In this document: positions 6,442 through 8,048 of the stretch, in pieces
Position numbering within the stretch: position 1 is the stretch's first letter
Layout of the letters: every line of letters begins with the position of its first letter
Assembly: GCA_900542235.1 (NCBI GenBank)
Contig: UQNB01000084.1
Location: forward strand, 1-8,048
Direction: 5' to 3'
Length of the DNA: 8,048 nt
Origin: an uncultured Collinsella sp.
GTDB taxonomy: Bacteria > Actinomycetota > Coriobacteriia > Coriobacteriales > Coriobacteriaceae
Notes under the pieces: model-generated
The model's input: the letters and a program-made list of their open reading frames with translations, nothing else
Told to the model about the DNA's origin: nothing
Databases searched by the model: none
Program-made: the position numbers and the translations under genes

Positions 6442-7895
6442 CGACGCAAACCTGCCCGCACGGCATCCGCCAACGCAGACGCACACAGGTCAAGGTCGGT
6501 GTCGCGCAAAAGCGTGCGAACGTCAAAAAGCACCTGGTCGTGCCGCACGCGCGTCACAACCGGCGTATCGGGCTCCTGTACCATAGCGCGCTTTAGGCCA
6601 TCGGCGGATAGACGCCCATCGACGGGACAGACGGCAACGCAAAAAGTTGGGAGCTCGACGGTCGGCAGCGAACCGCCGCCCGGAGCAGACACGCCCTCGA
6701 CAACCTGCAGCTCCACCGCCTCCTCACACTGAGACTCGCGAAGCTTGCGCAGCATGCGGTCATGCAGGCGCTTGGCCTGACGCTCGAGCGGAGCCGGCGC
6801 GCCGGAAAGCATGTTGAGCACCGGGATCTCCCGCTGTGCCGTATCGGGACCGGTCACATACAAGCGCAAAGTGGCCTCGAGCGCCGCGAGTGTGAGCTTG
6901 CCGGGACGAAGCGCGCGCATGAGCGGATGCGAAGCGCAGACGGCGATTACTTGGGCGCTACCGAGAATAATGCCCGCCTGCGAGGCGCCGAGCAGCTTGT
7001 CGCCCGAGCACGAGACGACGTCAACGCCGGCGCAAAGCGAAGCGGATGTTGGCTGCTCCCCCGCATCGGCGAGCACCCCGTCTGCAAGCAACGCGCCCGA
7101 GCCCTGGTCCTCGTACAGCAACAGCCCGTGCTCATGCGCCAGCACGGAAAGCTCCGCCACCGAAACCTCCTCGTGGAAGCCTTCGATACGGTAGTTGGAA
7201 GGATGAACTTTCAGGATCATCGCCGTGTTGGGCGTAATGGCGCTTCGGTAATCATCCAGATGCGTGCGGTTAGTAGAACCCACCTCGACAAGTTTGGCAC
7301 CCGAAGCCGCCATGATGTCGGGGATGCGGAAGCTGCCGCCCACCTCGACAAGCTCGCCACGGCTCACGATGACCTCTTTGCCGCACGCATGCGCGGCAAG
7401 CACCAGCAGCACCGCCGCGGCGTTGTTGTTGACAACCAGGGCGTCCTGCGCCCCCGTGAGCGTGCGCAGCAGACGCGCGGCATGCTCTTTGCGACCCCCA
7501 CGGGCACAGGTCGCGACGTCATACTCAAGCGTGCTGTAGCCGCGGGCGACATCGGTCACCGCCTGCACCGCTGCGGGAGCGAGCGGGGCACGACCCAGAT
7601 TGGTGTGAATCACAACGCCCGTCGCGTTGACAGCAGGGCGCAGGGTCGGCAGCGACAGTCGGTGGCACCGCCGCTCGATGGCCAAGGCAAGCTCGCGCTT
7701 GTTCCTAGCAGGAGCGCCAGAGCGAATCGCCGCGCGCTCGGCATCGAGCTCGGCGTCGATCGCCTCGCGCGCAATCGTGTCGCCCGCATCGCCGGCAGCC
7801 TTCATGACCGGCCACTCGACCAGCAGCTCGTGAACGGCGGGAATGGAGCGCAGGCGGTCGCGCACCTCGGCAGGCATGGATTCGCAGTCGCTCAT
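6438..7895 (-). CDS. selA: L-seryl-tRNA(Sec) selenium transferase (selenocysteine synthase)
   Basis: The product is 485 residues, slightly longer than E. coli SelA (463). SelA is a PLP enzyme that converts Ser-tRNA(Sec) to Sec-tRNA(Sec) using selenophosphate from SelD, as a large cytoplasmic ring. The N-terminal domain runs to about residue 85. The fold-type I core carries NATGVVIHTNLGRAPL (90-105), ELVEVGGSFRIPD (181-193), EVGSTNRTH (204-212) and KVHPSNY (229-235). The PLP lysine is K300 in SGDKLLGASQAG. Nothing essential appears missing. The start at 7895 is supported by AAAGG six to seven bases upstream. In-frame ATGs at 7946 and 7970 lack ribosome sites and would add residues unlike the family. 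The stop overlaps the selB ATG, so the two genes are translationally coupled. Its intact frame contrasts with the broken selB just downstream. Confidence 0.97.
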   Translation of the reverse strand: MSDCESMPAEVRDRLRSIPAVHELLVEWPVMKAAGDAGDTIAREAIDAELDAERAAIRSGAPARNKRELALAIERRCHRLSLPTLRPAVNATGVVIHTNLGRAPLAPAAVQAVTDVARGYSTLEYDVATCARGGRKEHAARLLRTLTGAQDALVVNNNAAAVLLVLAAHACGKEVIVSRGELVEVGGSFRIPDIMAASGAKLVEVGSTNRTHLDDYRSAITPNTAMILKVHPSNYRIEGFHEEVSVAELSVLAHEHGLLLYEDQGSGALLADGVLADAGEQPTSASLCAGVDVVSCSGDKLLGASQAGIILGSAQVIAVCASHPLMRALRPGKLTLAALEATLRLYVTGPDTAQREIPVLNMLSGAPAPLERQAKRLHDRMLRKLRESQCEEAVELQVVEGVSAPGGGSLPTVELPTFCVAVCPVDGRLSADGLKRAMVQEPDTPVVTRVRHDQVLFDVRTLLRDTDLDLCASALADAVRAGLRR

Positions 7896-8048
7896 GGAAA
7901 GCCTTTCGACATATTCAATAAAAAGCAGGTCCCCCTTGGTCGTCATCGGCCAAAAAGTGGCGACGCGCATACAAAAGGGACAGGTCCATTATGGCACCTC
8001 GCGCAAAGACGGCGCAGCCCCTCGTCCAAAACCTGCCAAAATAAACCT
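7896..8048. other. selA leader and upstream region, with a degenerate repeat pair
   Basis: No gene is seen here. The segment 7971-7984 (ACAAAAGGGACAGG) matches 13 of 14 bases of the left-arm/loop sequence of the hairpin near selC. The segment 7927-7938, read on the minus strand, agrees with the same motif at 8 of 10 positions in inverted orientation, so an imperfect hairpin with a 30-odd-base loop could form. Minus-strand CATAAT at 7988-7993 is a possible -10 for selAB, but no -35 is visible. The neighbouring gene upstream of selA lies outside the window. Confidence 0.4.

Noticed and set aside
4408..6732. Plus-strand open frames of 315 and 427 codons opposite selB
   Set aside because: No recognisable motifs; they mirror the codon bias of the minus-strand SelB segments.

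Overview
The window is high-GC bacterial DNA with every recognisable gene on the minus strand. The codons are G/C-ending, ribosome binding sites are clear, and gene junctions are tight. Gene content and style fit a strictly anaerobic gut actinobacterium of the Coriobacteriia, perhaps Collinsella-like. That assignment is an inference from composition, gene content and a repeat I associate with that group; no marker gene here proves it.

Layout in transcription order, from high to low coordinates. First comes selA (L-seryl-tRNA(Sec) selenium transferase), which overlaps selB (the selenocysteine-specific elongation factor) by ATGA. Next is selC, the selenocysteine tRNA with anticodon UCA. A 15-bp perfect hairpin of a dispersed-repeat type follows, then gdhA (hexameric glutamate dehydrogenase) with its own Shine-Dalgarno site and a strong intrinsic terminator. 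Last are two genes of a molybdenum hydroxylase of the xanthine dehydrogenase type. One is a FAD subunit. The other is a fused [2Fe-2S]/molybdopterin polypeptide that continues past base 1.

Together selA, selB and selC make and use Sec-tRNA(Sec), which inserts selenocysteine at UGA codons. The hydroxylase resembles the group thought to carry a labile, non-selenocysteine selenium cofactor, so the window may hold two selenium traits. selD (selenophosphate synthetase), which both would need, is not in view.

The main anomaly is that selB cannot be read as one frame. Its GTPase and beta-barrel part, its middle part and its C-terminal winged helices lie in frames 0, 2 and 0 (first codon base modulo 3). 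One shift lies among G-runs near 5614-5650. The second lies at a 13-bp direct repeat at 5188-5223. The guanine-specificity motif also reads TMRD where TKxD or NKxD is expected. Either selB is decaying while selA and selC remain intact, or the sequence carries two indel errors.

The region otherwise holds known families, and I see no wholly new system.
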